A stretch of DNA of 64,000 nt from SIG701 sp045577175 (lineage in GTDB: Bacteria > Bacillota > Clostridia > Oscillospirales > CAG-272), in contig JAZNHT010000017.1 of the NCBI GenBank assembly GCA_045577175.1, positions 18,686 to 82,685 on the forward strand, written 5' to 3'. How positions within the stretch are numbered: the stretch's first letter is position 1; each line of letters begins with the position of its first letter. Of the stretch, positions 7,533 to 16,600 are shown piece by piece. The notes below the pieces were generated by a model. It saw only the letters and a program-made list of their open reading frames with translations, did not search any database and had not been told where the DNA came from. The position numbers and the translations under genes were made by a program.

Positions 7533-8812
7533 GCGTCAGCCTCCGTTTTCCGTGCGGTGGCACTCCGTCCGTGTGCGGACAGCCCCTCCGCCTCGGCGAA
7601 GTAGGCGATGTCATCCGCGACGGCGGCGAGTGCGTCTGCCGTATAGTAGGAGAACGCGGATTTCTTCACGAAATCGTCCACGGAAAGAGGGCTTGAGAAG
7701 CGCGCCGTGCCGCTTGTCGGGAGCGTGTGATTCGGTCCGGCAAAATAGTCGCCGAGTGCCTCGGGGCAGTTCTTTCCGAGGAAGATGGAGCCTGCGTTTT
7801 TGATCGAATCGAGATAGTCGAACGGATTGTCCACGCACACCTCAAGGTGCTCAGGCGCGATGCGGTTGGAGATTTCGATCGCCTCTTTAATGGATGCGCA
7901 GAGGATGATTTTTCCGTTATTATCAATGGACGCACGCGCGATCTCACGGCGGGGAAGTGCATCGATCTGCACCTCCAGCTCCGCTTGAACGGCAATTGCC
8001 AAAGATTCACTGTCCGTCACAAGAACGGCACTGGCAAGGCGGTCGTGCTCCGCCTGCGAGAGCAGATCTGCCGCGACAACGCGCGGATCGCACGTGCCGT
8101 CCGCGATGACGAGAATCTCGCTCGGACCGGCGATCATGTCGATGCCGACCTGCCCGAACACTTGCTTTTTTGCCTCGGCAACAAAGGCGTTTCCGGGACC
8201 TACGATTTTGTCAACCTGTGGGATTGTTTCCGTTCCGTATGCGAGTGCGGCAACAGCCTGCGCACCGCCGACCTTGAAAATGCGTCCGACGCCTGCAATT
8301 TTGGCAGCTGCCAAAATTACGGGATTGATCTTGCCGCCGAACGTCGGCGGGGAGACCATGACGATCTCGCCGACACCTGCGATTTTCGCAGGGAGGCAGT
8401 TCATCAGAACGGAGGAAGGGTAGCTGGCCGTGCCGCCGGGAACGTACAGACCGACCTTTTCAAGCGGAATGACCTTCTGCCCGAGAACGATGCCCTCGTT
8501 TTCGTTGATGATAAATCCGGAGCGCTTCTGATGCTCGTGGAAGGCGGTGATGTTCGCCGCACTTCTGCGCATCACCTCAAGCAGCTTCGGATCGGTTTTT
8601 GCGAATGCTTCCTCGATCTCCGCATCGGTTACTTCGATTGCGTCGAGCTTTGCGCGGTCAAACTTCTCCGAATACATGCGGAGTGCCGCATCCCCATCCT
8701 TGCGGACGGTTGCAATAATGTCGGCAACAACGCCTGACACGTCAGCGGCGGATACGTCTCTTGCGAAAATTTCCGCATCGGTGACGGTGCCGCGTTTGAA
8801 AATCTGTATCAT
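7529..8812 (-). CDS. hisD: Histidinol dehydrogenase
   Basis: A 427-residue zinc enzyme that oxidises L-histidinol to L-histidine in two NAD-dependent steps. It shows LYVPGGTASYPSSVLM, the nucleotide region GPGNAFVAEAKK, AGPSEILVIAD, and the zinc ligands Gln and His of LLSQAEHD, with the catalytic His in RIAPEHLEV and FAGPNHTLPT. The length is normal. It lies 17 nt after hisG. Confidence 0.97.
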   Translation of the reverse strand: MIQIFKRGTVTDAEIFARDVSAADVSGVVADIIATVRKDGDAALRMYSEKFDRAKLDAIEVTDAEIEEAFAKTDPKLLEVMRRSAANITAFHEHQKRSGFIINENEGIVLGQKVIPLEKVGLYVPGGTASYPSSVLMNCLPAKIAGVGEIVMVSPPTFGGKINPVILAAAKIAGVGRIFKVGGAQAVAALAYGTETIPQVDKIVGPGNAFVAEAKKQVFGQVGIDMIAGPSEILVIADGTCDPRVVAADLLSQAEHDRLASAVLVTDSESLAIAVQAELEVQIDALPRREIARASIDNNGKIILCASIKEAIEISNRIAPEHLEVCVDNPFDYLDSIKNAGSIFLGKNCPEALGDYFAGPNHTLPTSGTARFSSPLSVDDFVKKSAFSYYTADALAAVADDIAYFAEAEGLSAHGRSATARKTEADA

Positions 8813-8829
8813 GGTAAATCCTCGCTTGG

Positions 8830-9468
8830 TTATTTCTTCTCGGCGCGCTGTGCCGTCAGCTCAGCCATTTTTGCGGCGAGTGCGGTGATTGCGTCGTTGT
8901 AGAATTTGTAGCTGACCTTGTTTGCGATCAGGCGTGCGCTGATCGGAACGATCGTTTCGATGACGGACAGATCGTTTTCCTTCAGCGTCGTGCCCGTTTC
9001 CACGATGTCCACGATCACGTCGGAAAGCCCGAGAATCGGGGCAAGCTCAATGGAGCCGTTCAACTTGATGATGTCGATGTCGCGGCTCTGCTCGTTGTAG
9101 AACGTGCGCGCGATGTTTACGAATTTCGTAGCCACGCGGAGCGTTTTGCCTGCGTCATAGCGGAAGCCGTTCTTCGCGGCGACTGCCATACGGCATTTTC
9201 CGACGTCGAGATCGCAAAGCTCATAGACGTCGGGCGTGTACTCAAGGAGAATATCCTTGCCTGCCACGCCTATGTCCGCCGCGCCGCGCTCGACGTAGAT
9301 TGCCACGTCGGACGGCTTTACCCAGAAGTAGCGCACGCCCGTCTCTTCGTTTTCGAAGATCAGCCGTCTGCCGCCTTCTTTGAGCGCGGGACATCCGTAC
9401 CCTGCCGCCTCAAACGTTTCGTATACCTTTTCTCCCAGCCGTCCCTTCGGCAGGGCAATATTAATCAT
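8830..9468 (-). CDS. hisG: ATP phosphoribosyltransferase, short catalytic subunit
   Basis: A 212-residue short-form HisG, the committed step of histidine synthesis. It begins MINIALPKGRLGEKVYETF; DIGVAGKDILLE and DVIVDIVETGTTLKEN (PRPP-binding loop) are clear. The C-terminal regulatory ACT-like domain of long HisG is absent, so activity and histidine feedback should depend on HisZ, which is encoded directly upstream and overlaps it by 8 nt. An ATG six codons earlier is possible but lies deeper in hisZ. Confidence 0.96.
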   Translation of the reverse strand: MINIALPKGRLGEKVYETFEAAGYGCPALKEGGRRLIFENEETGVRYFWVKPSDVAIYVERGAADIGVAGKDILLEYTPDVYELCDLDVGKCRMAVAAKNGFRYDAGKTLRVATKFVNIARTFYNEQSRDIDIIKLNGSIELAPILGLSDVIVDIVETGTTLKENDLSVIETIVPISARLIANKVSYKFYNDAITALAAKMAELTAQRAEKK

Positions 9469-10582
9469 GTGTTTCAAGAATCTCAAGCCCCCTGTCCTTC
9501 ATTGCGAGCAGCTGTCTGTAGCGGAATCCCTCGGGAATACGTCTCTGTGCGCGCACCGTTTTGCCGCTTTCTCCGAGCATTTTGACCGCGCGCGTCAGTG
9601 CGACCGCATCGGTATCTTCATCATAGAGAAGCAGAATGTCCGCATCAAAGCCGCGCTCGGGCGTGTTGTATCTTTCAAGCAGATCGAGATAGACCGCGAA
9701 GCCGATCGCACCGCCCGATTTGCCCATTTTTGTGAGCAGATTGTCGTACCGACCGCCTGCAAGCACCGCGTCGGGAATCCCCTCAATGAATCCGCTCAGG
9801 ATGATGCCGTTGTAGTACGACATATCGTTGACGGTGGAGAAATCCAGATTCACGTGCTCCGCATATCCTGCGGCATCCAGAACGGCGTGAACCGCTTCCA
9901 GCTCGTCAAGGGCATCGTTCTCCGCTTTGCCCATGCTGATCGCGCGGAGCTTGCCGATTGCCTCGGCAAACGGACCGTACAGCGTAGCCGCCGTCGTCAG
10001 CCGTGCACACGCATCCTCACCGATTCCGGCATCCTTACAGACGGCGGCGATCCCGTGCGCGTTTTTCTCACGGATGCATCCGATCAGTGCATCGCGCACG
10101 TCGCCCTCTGCACCGATTTCGTCGAGAAGGGCGGAGAGGAAGCCCATATGCGATATGTCGAGAATGTAATTTTCGCCGATTGTGGCAAGGCTCTGCACCG
10201 CGAGCAGGATGACCTCGCCCGTCTGATACAGATCGATTTCGCCGATGCACTCCAGACCGACCTGCATGATTTCGGAGATTTCGCGGCTGTCCTTCGACTC
10301 GCGGTAGACGTTTTCGGTGTAATACACCTTTTTCGTTTCCGCGCCGTCCCGTGCGTTTTTGACAATCGAGAGCGTAACGTCCGGACGGAGTGCCATCAGC
10401 CGTCCGCCGTCGGCGGTGAAGGTGATGATGCTGTCGCCGCGGAGAAAGCTCTTGTTCTTCGCGTACAGATCGTACTCCTCGAATTTGCTCATTTTGAAGC
10501 GGGCGTAGCCGTATCGGCTGTAGAGATCTCTGAGGGCAAAAACGGCACCCTCGCTGCCCAGACTCTCTTTCGTAATATCCAT
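9461..10582 (-). CDS. hisZ: ATP phosphoribosyltransferase regulatory subunit (HisRS paralogue)
   Basis: A 373-residue class II aminoacyl-tRNA-synthetase-like protein without tRNA-charging function. TFTADGGRLMALRPDVTLSI and VYRESKDSREISEIMQVGLE correspond to HisRS motif 2, and LAGGRYDNLL to the histidine-binding motif. The anticodon domain is missing or reduced, as in other HisZ proteins. The start at 10582 is chosen because an upstream in-frame ATG would overlap the promoter; GAGG lies upstream. It is the first gene of the operon and probably activates and feedback-controls the short HisG. Confidence 0.93.
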   Translation of the reverse strand: MDITKESLGSEGAVFALRDLYSRYGYARFKMSKFEEYDLYAKNKSFLRGDSIITFTADGGRLMALRPDVTLSIVKNARDGAETKKVYYTENVYRESKDSREISEIMQVGLECIGEIDLYQTGEVILLAVQSLATIGENYILDISHMGFLSALLDEIGAEGDVRDALIGCIREKNAHGIAAVCKDAGIGEDACARLTTAATLYGPFAEAIGKLRAISMGKAENDALDELEAVHAVLDAAGYAEHVNLDFSTVNDMSYYNGIILSGFIEGIPDAVLAGGRYDNLLTKMGKSGGAIGFAVYLDLLERYNTPERGFDADILLLYDEDTDAVALTRAVKMLGESGKTVRAQRRIPEGFRYRQLLAMKDRGLEILETHD

Positions 10583-10624
10583 ATCGTAAACCTCGGTGGA
10601 ATGGGATTTTTTACTCTGCGGTAT

Positions 10625-10653
10625 AGTATAGCACACTTTAACGCTTTAGTCAA
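10625..10653 (-). promoter_or_regulatory. Sigma-A promoter of the histidine operon
   Basis: On the minus strand TTGACT (10648-10653), 17 nt, TATACT (10625-10630). The leader to the hisZ start is only about 35 nt, too short for a T-box or a his attenuator. Confidence 0.8.
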
Positions 10654-10689
10654 GTAAAGCGATAAAGTTTTTTGAGAATTTTTGCGAAA

Positions 10690-11241
10690 TTATTCAACAA
10701 ATCCCTTGAGCTTGACTGTGCGGGGTGTATGACGGACGGCAGGGAGGAATTTTTCGAGAATATCCGCCGTTCTGATTTTCAGACTGCTCGTGTTTTTGCA
10801 CGGATGGCAGCAGAGGTATTCGTCCTTCAGAATATCCTCGTCAATGATAAGCTGTACGCGCATTTCCTTGTCGTATGCAAGCCCGAGCACAGTCACCGAT
10901 CCGGGCGTGACGCCGAGGAGGGACTGCATATGCTCCTCGTCCGCAAAGGAGAGGCGCGTTGAGCCGATCTGGTGGGAGAGCTCCTTCGTTTTGAACGGCT
11001 TCTCGCCCGGCATAAGGAGCAGATAAAAGCAGGAGCCGTTGCTGTTTCTGAGAAAAAGATTTTTGCACATCGGCGTACCGAACGATTCGTCGATTGCGGC
11101 GCACGCTTCGATTGTGAAAGCCGCCTCGTGATCGACGCGGTCGTATTCGATGCCGAGGGAGTCGAGGAGGGTGTACGTTTCGCACTCGTGGGCGTCTCTA
11201 AATTCGTCGTGCGGATTGCCGTGATGGATTTCGTATGACAT
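10690..11241 (-). CDS. YbaK/ProX-type aminoacyl-tRNA deacylase domain protein
   Basis: A 183-residue protein resembling ProX/PrdX-type trans-editing enzymes that hydrolyse mischarged Ala-tRNA(Pro). Features are YTLLDSLGIEYDRVDHEAAFT near the N-terminus, then CKNLFLRNSNGSCFYLLLMPG (the KN(L/I) FLR motif with the conserved lysine), and GVTPGSVTVLGLAYD (the GxxPGSVTPF-like motif). Single domain, so not a ProRS editing insertion. It has its own promoter and faces away from the small membrane-protein gene downstream on the plus strand. Function is inferred from family resemblance. Confidence 0.85.
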   Translation of the reverse strand: MSYEIHHGNPHDEFRDAHECETYTLLDSLGIEYDRVDHEAAFTIEACAAIDESFGTPMCKNLFLRNSNGSCFYLLLMPGEKPFKTKELSHQIGSTRLSFADEEHMQSLLGVTPGSVTVLGLAYDKEMRVQLIIDEDILKDEYLCCHPCKNTSSLKIRTADILEKFLPAVRHTPRTVKLKGFVE

Positions 11242-11280
11242 GGTTGTATATCCGTTTCTTTCATTTTAATATAATACGTC

Positions 11281-11309
11281 ATTATATCACAGCGGTGGAA
11301 AAAAAGCAA
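11281..11309 (-). promoter_or_regulatory. Promoter of the deacylase gene
   Basis: On the minus strand TTGCTT (11304-11309), 17 nt, TATAAT (11281-11286). Confidence 0.65.
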
Positions 11310-11440
11310 GGTGCAAACGCGGTTTTCGGCAATCTTTTGTCCGAACAGGGAAAATTTACAAGTCATGCGGTGTTTGTTCATGTCCCGGTTGCAGTTTGGA
11401 GGTATAATAACAATACGAATTTCACAATTGGAGAACAGTA

Positions 11441-11851
11441 ATGTCAAACTGGAAACAAAAGATTGCCTCATTCCTGTACGGGCGGTACGGCTCCGATCAG
11501 CTTGGGCGCGCGCTTCTTTTTCTGTATCTCGTTTTTTATATCGTGTATGTCTTCACGCATATGTGGGTGTTTATCGTTTTATCGAATGTCGCTCTGATTT
11601 TCATGGTGTTTCGTATGTTTTCGCGCAAGTATGCCCGCCGCCGTCGGGAGAACGAATGGTTTCTCAAGCTGTGGAATCCGATCGTTTCATGGGTGAAGCT
11701 GCAATTTCACCGTGTACGTGACTGCCGCAGTTCCGTCTACCGCAAATGTCCGCACTGCAAGGCTGTTTTGAAGCTCCCTCGCCGTCGCGGAAGTCATACT
11801 GTCCGCTGTCCGCGCTGTTCCGAACGGTTTGATACGCGGGTTCTGTTTTAA
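11441..11851 (+). CDS. Small membrane protein with C-terminal zinc ribbon
   Basis: A 136-residue protein with two closely spaced hydrophobic segments (about residues 24-58) followed by a very basic cytosolic stretch and a four-cysteine zinc ribbon, CPHCK then CPRCS about 18 residues apart. I do not recognise a named family. The layout (membrane anchor plus nucleic-acid- or protein-type zinc ribbon) is common in uncharacterised Bacillota proteins. A TATAAT at 11403-11408 may be its -10 element, without a clear -35. Ribosome site GGAG 7 nt upstream. Confidence 0.75.
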   Translation: MSNWKQKIASFLYGRYGSDQLGRALLFLYLVFYIVYVFTHMWVFIVLSNVALIFMVFRMFSRKYARRRRENEWFLKLWNPIVSWVKLQFHRVRDCRSSVYRKCPHCKAVLKLPRRRGSHTVRCPRCSERFDTRVLF

Positions 11852-11900
11852 TTTGTCGAACTTATTTTTCATAAAAACGCAAAAAAATGTTCATATTTTA

Positions 11901-11929
11901 TTGACAAATCTCTGCGGATGCGGTATAAT
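11901..11929 (+). promoter_or_regulatory. Consensus sigma-A promoter of the 52-residue membrane protein
   Basis: TTGACA at 11901-11906, 17 nt, TATAAT at 11924-11929: a perfect consensus, implying strong expression of the small gene that follows. Confidence 0.85.
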
Positions 11930-11969
11930 AGTACAGGATCAATGGGAGAAAGGGAAGGAAGCGACACCG

Positions 11970-12128
11970 ATGCAGCTTTTGAATACATATTTAGCCGCCG
12001 TTATAGCCGGAATGGTGCCGCTGGCACCGATGACCGGTGACATCAACGTGATGATAATTGTTGCCGTAATTCTTATTGCCGCGTTTTTGATTTTCATTCT
12101 TCTGAAGGGAAATCGCCGCGGTCGGTAA
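11970..12128 (+). CDS. 52-residue membrane protein resembling a stand-alone sortase sorting signal
   Basis: The product MQLLNTYLAAVIAGM... has a central LAPMTGD followed by a 20-residue hydrophobic helix and a basic tail (KGNRRGR). This order, LPXTG-like motif, membrane helix, positive tail, is that of a C-terminal cell-wall sorting signal, but here it is almost the entire protein. The motif has Ala-Pro-Met-Thr-Gly rather than Leu-Pro-x-Thr-Gly, so recognition by a sortase is uncertain. It has a perfect promoter, a GGAAGG-type ribosome site and a terminator, so it is a real short transcription unit. Other reading: a simple single-pass micro-protein. Confidence 0.75.
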   Translation: MQLLNTYLAAVIAGMVPLAPMTGDINVMIIVAVILIAAFLIFILLKGNRRGR

Positions 12129-12146
12129 CTGATTTTGAATAAATAT

Positions 12147-12179
12147 GCCGGACTGTCTTTCGGGACTGTCCGGCTTTTT
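12147..12179. terminator. Terminator between the small membrane protein and the converging nucleotidyltransferase gene
   Basis: Arms GCCGGAC and GTCCGGC with an inner extension, followed by TTTTT on the plus strand. Confidence 0.8.
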
Positions 12180-12183
12180 GTAT

Positions 12184-13341
12184 CTACAGACCGACTTCTC
12201 TGAGCAGATTGCGGACGGTTTCGACCGTGTCTCTGTCGAGATTTCGGAGTGCGCGCAGCGTCCGTGCAGAGCGTTTGCGCGTTTTGGGGCTGAACAGACC
12301 GCACCAGCGCGCGATTTGGCAAAACGGTGTGAGGATGCGGTGCTTTTCCAAAACGGGATACTTCAGCTTCAGCTCTGCATACGGCATAAAAATACGCCCC
12401 AGAATGTATTGCCCCCTGCCTCCTGCGCGTTGCTGACGGACGGTTTCGAAATTCGACCGAGTGCCGTACGCGCCTCCCGACAGAATGAATTTCTGCATAT
12501 CTTCCGTAAGTGCAGTGTGCGCGTCCGAGCCGAACCACACACCGATCAGCGAGCAGACACAGCCGTAGAAGCGCAGAAGCCCGCTTTCTTTCAGCAAAGA
12601 CGTGAGCAGTGCGCGATCAGGCGAGGTGCCTTTTTCGAGAAGATACAGATCGATCAGCGGACGGATGCCGCATCCGCCGCTTTGAAAGTGATATGCCATG
12701 TGCGCGATCACGTGAAAGAGCAGATACGTGTCCGACTGCCGATACGTCATTCCGCCTTCCGTCATCGGAGCGCTGAATTTCCATACGCGACGCAGCAGGC
12801 GGTCGGGTGCGGACATATTTTCGCAGATGCTGAAATGGAGTTCAATCGGCAGACCGCACGGGGCAAAGAGCGCGGTGTCGTGATAATTCCGTTTTTCGGA
12901 TGCGCGATAGTGCAGGCGGTTTGTCAGCACCTGTGCCGCCTGTTCCAGATCCGATTCGTGCACAAGGATGTCAATATCACAGCTCGTGCGCATCCACGGC
13001 GCGGGATAGTATGCGCGGATTACTGCGCCCTTCAGCGGGATATGCGGGATTGCGGCATCCGTAAGTACGCGGCAGATTTCCTCAAGCTCGTAGCGGAACT
13101 GCTCGTGCCTGTATGCCGCTTCCGCAAGTGCTTGGCGAAAGAGCTCGGATGCGCCGCCGCTTTTCATAAGATGCGCGCGGGAGATCGCCTGTGCGGTGAT
13201 GTGCGCAAGATCGTGATTGCTTGCAAGGGAGTACAGCATACGCAAGTCCTCCTCCGTTACGGATTGCGGAAGAGAGCAGTCTTCCTCTGTACCGCAAATC
13301 TGCGATCTGAGGAGTGAAAACAGAATATCTTCGGTGTTCAC
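12184..13341 (-). CDS. Nucleotidyltransferase-like protein of the NTP_transf_5 type
   Basis: A 385-residue protein of the uncharacterised nucleotidyltransferase family that often accompanies HPr-kinase-like and PqqD-like genes in peptide-modification clusters. The key segment is HIPLKGAVIRAYYP followed by RTSCDIDILV, where the DID pair is the likely metal-binding motif of a Pol-beta-type fold; LPIELHFSI and HVIAHMAYHF follow. The start is a GTG at 13341: upstream in-frame ATG codons lie within or before the -10 element, so they cannot be used from that promoter. It is divergent from the beta-helix/peptide cluster at 13613-23221 and shares its control region. The substrate is unknown. Confidence 0.8.
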   Translation of the reverse strand: MNTEDILFSLLRSQICGTEEDCSLPQSVTEEDLRMLYSLASNHDLAHITAQAISRAHLMKSGGASELFRQALAEAAYRHEQFRYELEEICRVLTDAAIPHIPLKGAVIRAYYPAPWMRTSCDIDILVHESDLEQAAQVLTNRLHYRASEKRNYHDTALFAPCGLPIELHFSICENMSAPDRLLRRVWKFSAPMTEGGMTYRQSDTYLLFHVIAHMAYHFQSGGCGIRPLIDLYLLEKGTSPDRALLTSLLKESGLLRFYGCVCSLIGVWFGSDAHTALTEDMQKFILSGGAYGTRSNFETVRQQRAGGRGQYILGRIFMPYAELKLKYPVLEKHRILTPFCQIARWCGLFSPKTRKRSARTLRALRNLDRDTVETVRNLLREVGL

Positions 13342-13393
13342 GGATGTTTTTTTACCTCGCTTGGGATACGGATCGTCGTTTTCGGTGAGATTC

Positions 13394-13422
13394 AGTATAG
13401 CATATCTTGTGCAAAAAAGCAA
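13394..13422 (-). promoter_or_regulatory. Promoter of the nucleotidyltransferase-like gene
   Basis: On the minus strand TTGCTT (13417-13422), 17 nt, TATACT (13394-13399). It decides the GTG start at 13341. Confidence 0.7.
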
Positions 13423-13444
13423 TACGCGCTCGGAATTTACTTCA

Positions 13445-13470
13445 TTTTTTCGTTAATCAACTAACGAAAA
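13445..13470. promoter_or_regulatory. AT-rich palindrome between divergent promoters, possible operator
   Basis: TTTTTCGTTA and TAACGAAAAA flank a 6-nt centre. The palindrome lies 5 nt upstream of the -35 of the plus-strand promoter and between the two divergent promoters, the place expected for a shared operator. A hairpin acting as a terminator is less likely because no gene ends here. Confidence 0.5.
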
Positions 13471-13474
13471 ATCG

Positions 13475-13503
13475 TTGACACGGCGGTTAACATGTGCTAT
13501 ACT
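13475..13503 (+). promoter_or_regulatory. Promoter of the beta-helix / peptide cluster
   Basis: TTGACA at 13475-13480, 17 nt, TATACT at 13498-13503. The leader to the start at 13613 is about 100 nt. Confidence 0.8.
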
Positions 13504-13612
13504 ATAAACTGGGAATGGAGTCCGCTAAGTCGGGTTCGTTCTACATTATGGGTTGCATGGATATGTGAAACGTCGTGTCCGTGCGCTCGGACTTTCAGAA
13601 AGGAAAGACCCA

Positions 13613-16600
13613 ATGAAAAACACAGCAAAACGTTTATTTGGAATAGCATTGGTGTTTATCATGCTGTTCAGCATGTGGCTTGTCCCCACTGCTTTTGCAG
13701 AGGACAGCCTCAATGCGTGGGACGGTACGTCGGATACCTCGTGGTATAACGATACCGATACCGAATTTAGTTTGTCTACGGCAGAACAGCTTGCAGGCTT
13801 TGCAGAGCTTGTGAATGCCGGTAATACCTTCGGGGGGAAGACAGTTAAGCTGACAGCTGACATCAACCTCGGCGGTAAGACATGGACACCGATTGCATCC
13901 TTTGCAGGAAATTTTGTGGGAAACAACTGTACGATCAGTAATTTCCACATGGATGCAACGGAAAAAAGCAGCGGCTTTTTCGGCACTATTGCCGCAAGCA
14001 ACGGTCTGGAGGACGTAAAGGTCAAGGATCTTGTCCTCTCCGACGTGACTGCTGCTGTCGGCGCGTACCGCTTCGGTACACTCGCTAACAGTGTAAAAGG
14101 CGTTGTTCATAACGTTACTGTAAAGAATGTCACCGTTACTACCACCCATACAAGCGCTTGGGTTGGCGGTATGTGTGCCTTTATGGATTGGCCTTGGATG
14201 ACGAACTGCACGGTTGAAAATCTGACGGTGAATGCTGCCGCAGGCGCGGATTTGATTGGCGGATTTGCTTGCATTCTTCAGAAAAACAGCAACCATGTGT
14301 TTGACAACCTCGATGTCAACGGATTCAAGGTAACCGTAATCGATACGGATGCATCCGGATGCGGTGTCGGCGGCTTTGTTGCACAGACACAGCGCGGTTG
14401 GGAGTACCCCAAGGTTATAAACAGTGATGTTACCGGTATTGATGTTACAGCAGTCGGTCTTGTGGACGTCGGCGGCTTTATCGCATGGCCCGGTGCTCAC
14501 ACTACCGCTGAAAACTGCACTGCGCAGGGTAAGATCGACGTTACCGGCGTGACCTCTGCGGATTGCTTCGCAGGCGGCTTCTTCGGCAACCTCGGTTGGA
14601 ATGCAGACCTCGGTAAGATGGGCCACGTTGTCACCGGCTGCTCCGCAGATGTCGATATTATCACGAATGTGGCAGCTGCCGGCGGTTTTGTCGGCTCGGC
14701 TACCAACAGCAATAATGCAAGTATGTATGCAACTTTCACCGACTGCTCAGCAAGCGGTGATATTACCTCAAACGGTACTGCACCTGTCGGCGGCTTCGCA
14801 GGTGATGCGGATCGCGGTACATATAGTAACTGCTCTGCAACCGGCACCGTTGTCGGTGCGAACGGTGTAAGCGGCGGATTTATCGGTTATGTCAGTGACG
14901 TTACTCCGTCATATGATTCCCGTTATCCTGCCGGAACGCGCGACTATGCTGTCGAGTGCGTAACGTTTACCGACTGTACGGAAACTTCCGAGCTTCCGTT
15001 TTTCGGTGATGTGGATACAGCAAAACCGGCGGATGAGGTGGAAATCAGAAATTACGTCGCACAGGTCGGTGAGACTAAGTACGAAACCATCGCAGAGGCT
15101 ATCGCAAATGCTGCCGACGGTGACACTGTCGTAATTCTTCCCGGCGAATACGGCGCATTCAACATCAGCAACAAGAACATCACTATCAAGGGTACTGTTG
15201 GCGAGAACGGTGAGCTGCTTACCACCATCAAGGGTGGCAACCCCGCGATCACCGGTCACAATTTCAACGGTACTATTGCGGATTTGAAGATTGTGGATGC
15301 ATTTAAGGTTATGTATGCTGAACCTGCCGGAAACGTAACTGTTGATAATGTTTACGTAACAGGTGCTACATACGGCTTCCACCTTGTAGCTTATTCGACA
15401 GACTTGACGTGGACAATCCAAAACAGTTACATGGATTTGAGCTGGGCGAACTCCTTTGGCGTATATGATGGCGGCGATGCTGCTATCGTAGTTACGGGTA
15501 ATACTTTTGAGGCGACAAACCCGTATTATGAGGGCGGCTTTGTTTACCATGTAAATACATTCTTGCCGAATGTTACTGTTACAGAAAACATTTTTGGTGA
15601 AAATGCAAAGATTTTGATTCGGGACGCAGTAACAGATACCTCCAATATTAGAATTTTTGCGAACTATCATGCTGACGGCGTTGAGAATGCATTTGATGAA
15701 GACTCTTTAGAGGTCGCTATTGAATCTTACTACAGATCCGTTGATGAAAACGGCAATCTTACAGATCTTGTGACCGTTCCCACCGGCTCCAACTCTCCTG
15801 CATATACAAAGGAAGTTGACGGCTATGTTCGTATTTGGGGTGAGGGCAGCGGTAACGCTTCCGAAAGTTTCGTTCTGAAACTTTACTCCGAAGAAACTCT
15901 CATCGCTACCACCACGCTCAACAACGTTGGCGGAATCATCGACGGTGACGTTAACGTAACCTGGAACTTCTTCTATCCCAGCTCCAATGACGAATATTGG
16001 ACTACCACATGGGAAGAAGGGCATCCGAAAACAACTGCACAGCCCACCAAGGTTGAGCTTTACATCGACGGCACTCTCGTGGCTACCACAGATGCTCAGA
16101 TGAACGCTCCCGATAACCTCAATCCCGTTGTTTGGACCGAGCTCGGCGGTGTGGAAGCCGAAGTCATCGAAATTCGCACTTGGGATGATCTCAAGGCACT
16201 TGATGCACGCGTTGAAGGCGGTGATATGCTTGAGGGCGTGATCGTTAAGCTGATGAACGACATCGACCTGTACGAAATGGGTACAGACGGTGAGGCCGTA
16301 AGTTTTAACCCCATCGGTGCCAATAAGGCTTACTTCAAGGGTACATTTGACGGTCAGGGATACACCATCAGGAATATGTACCAGAGCGGTTGGGCGCTTG
16401 GCTATGACTGGTACAATTATGGTACCATCGGTCTGTTTGCATACCTTTGGGATGCAACGGTCAAGAATCTGACTATCGAAAATGCAGAATGCCTCGTTGA
16501 AGGCGGTAATGTAGCCGGTATTGCAGGTTGCGCGTGGGGCGACTGTACCTTCGAAAATATTACAATCAAAAATTCCACATTTGCAACCTACAACAACCGT

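Noticed and set aside
10583..10690. T-box or histidine attenuator upstream of hisZ
   Set aside because: The promoter to start distance is only about 35 nt, too short for either element.
12184..13612. Reading the AT-rich palindrome at 13445-13470 as a transcription terminator
   Set aside because: No gene on either strand ends near it; both neighbouring genes start and diverge from here.
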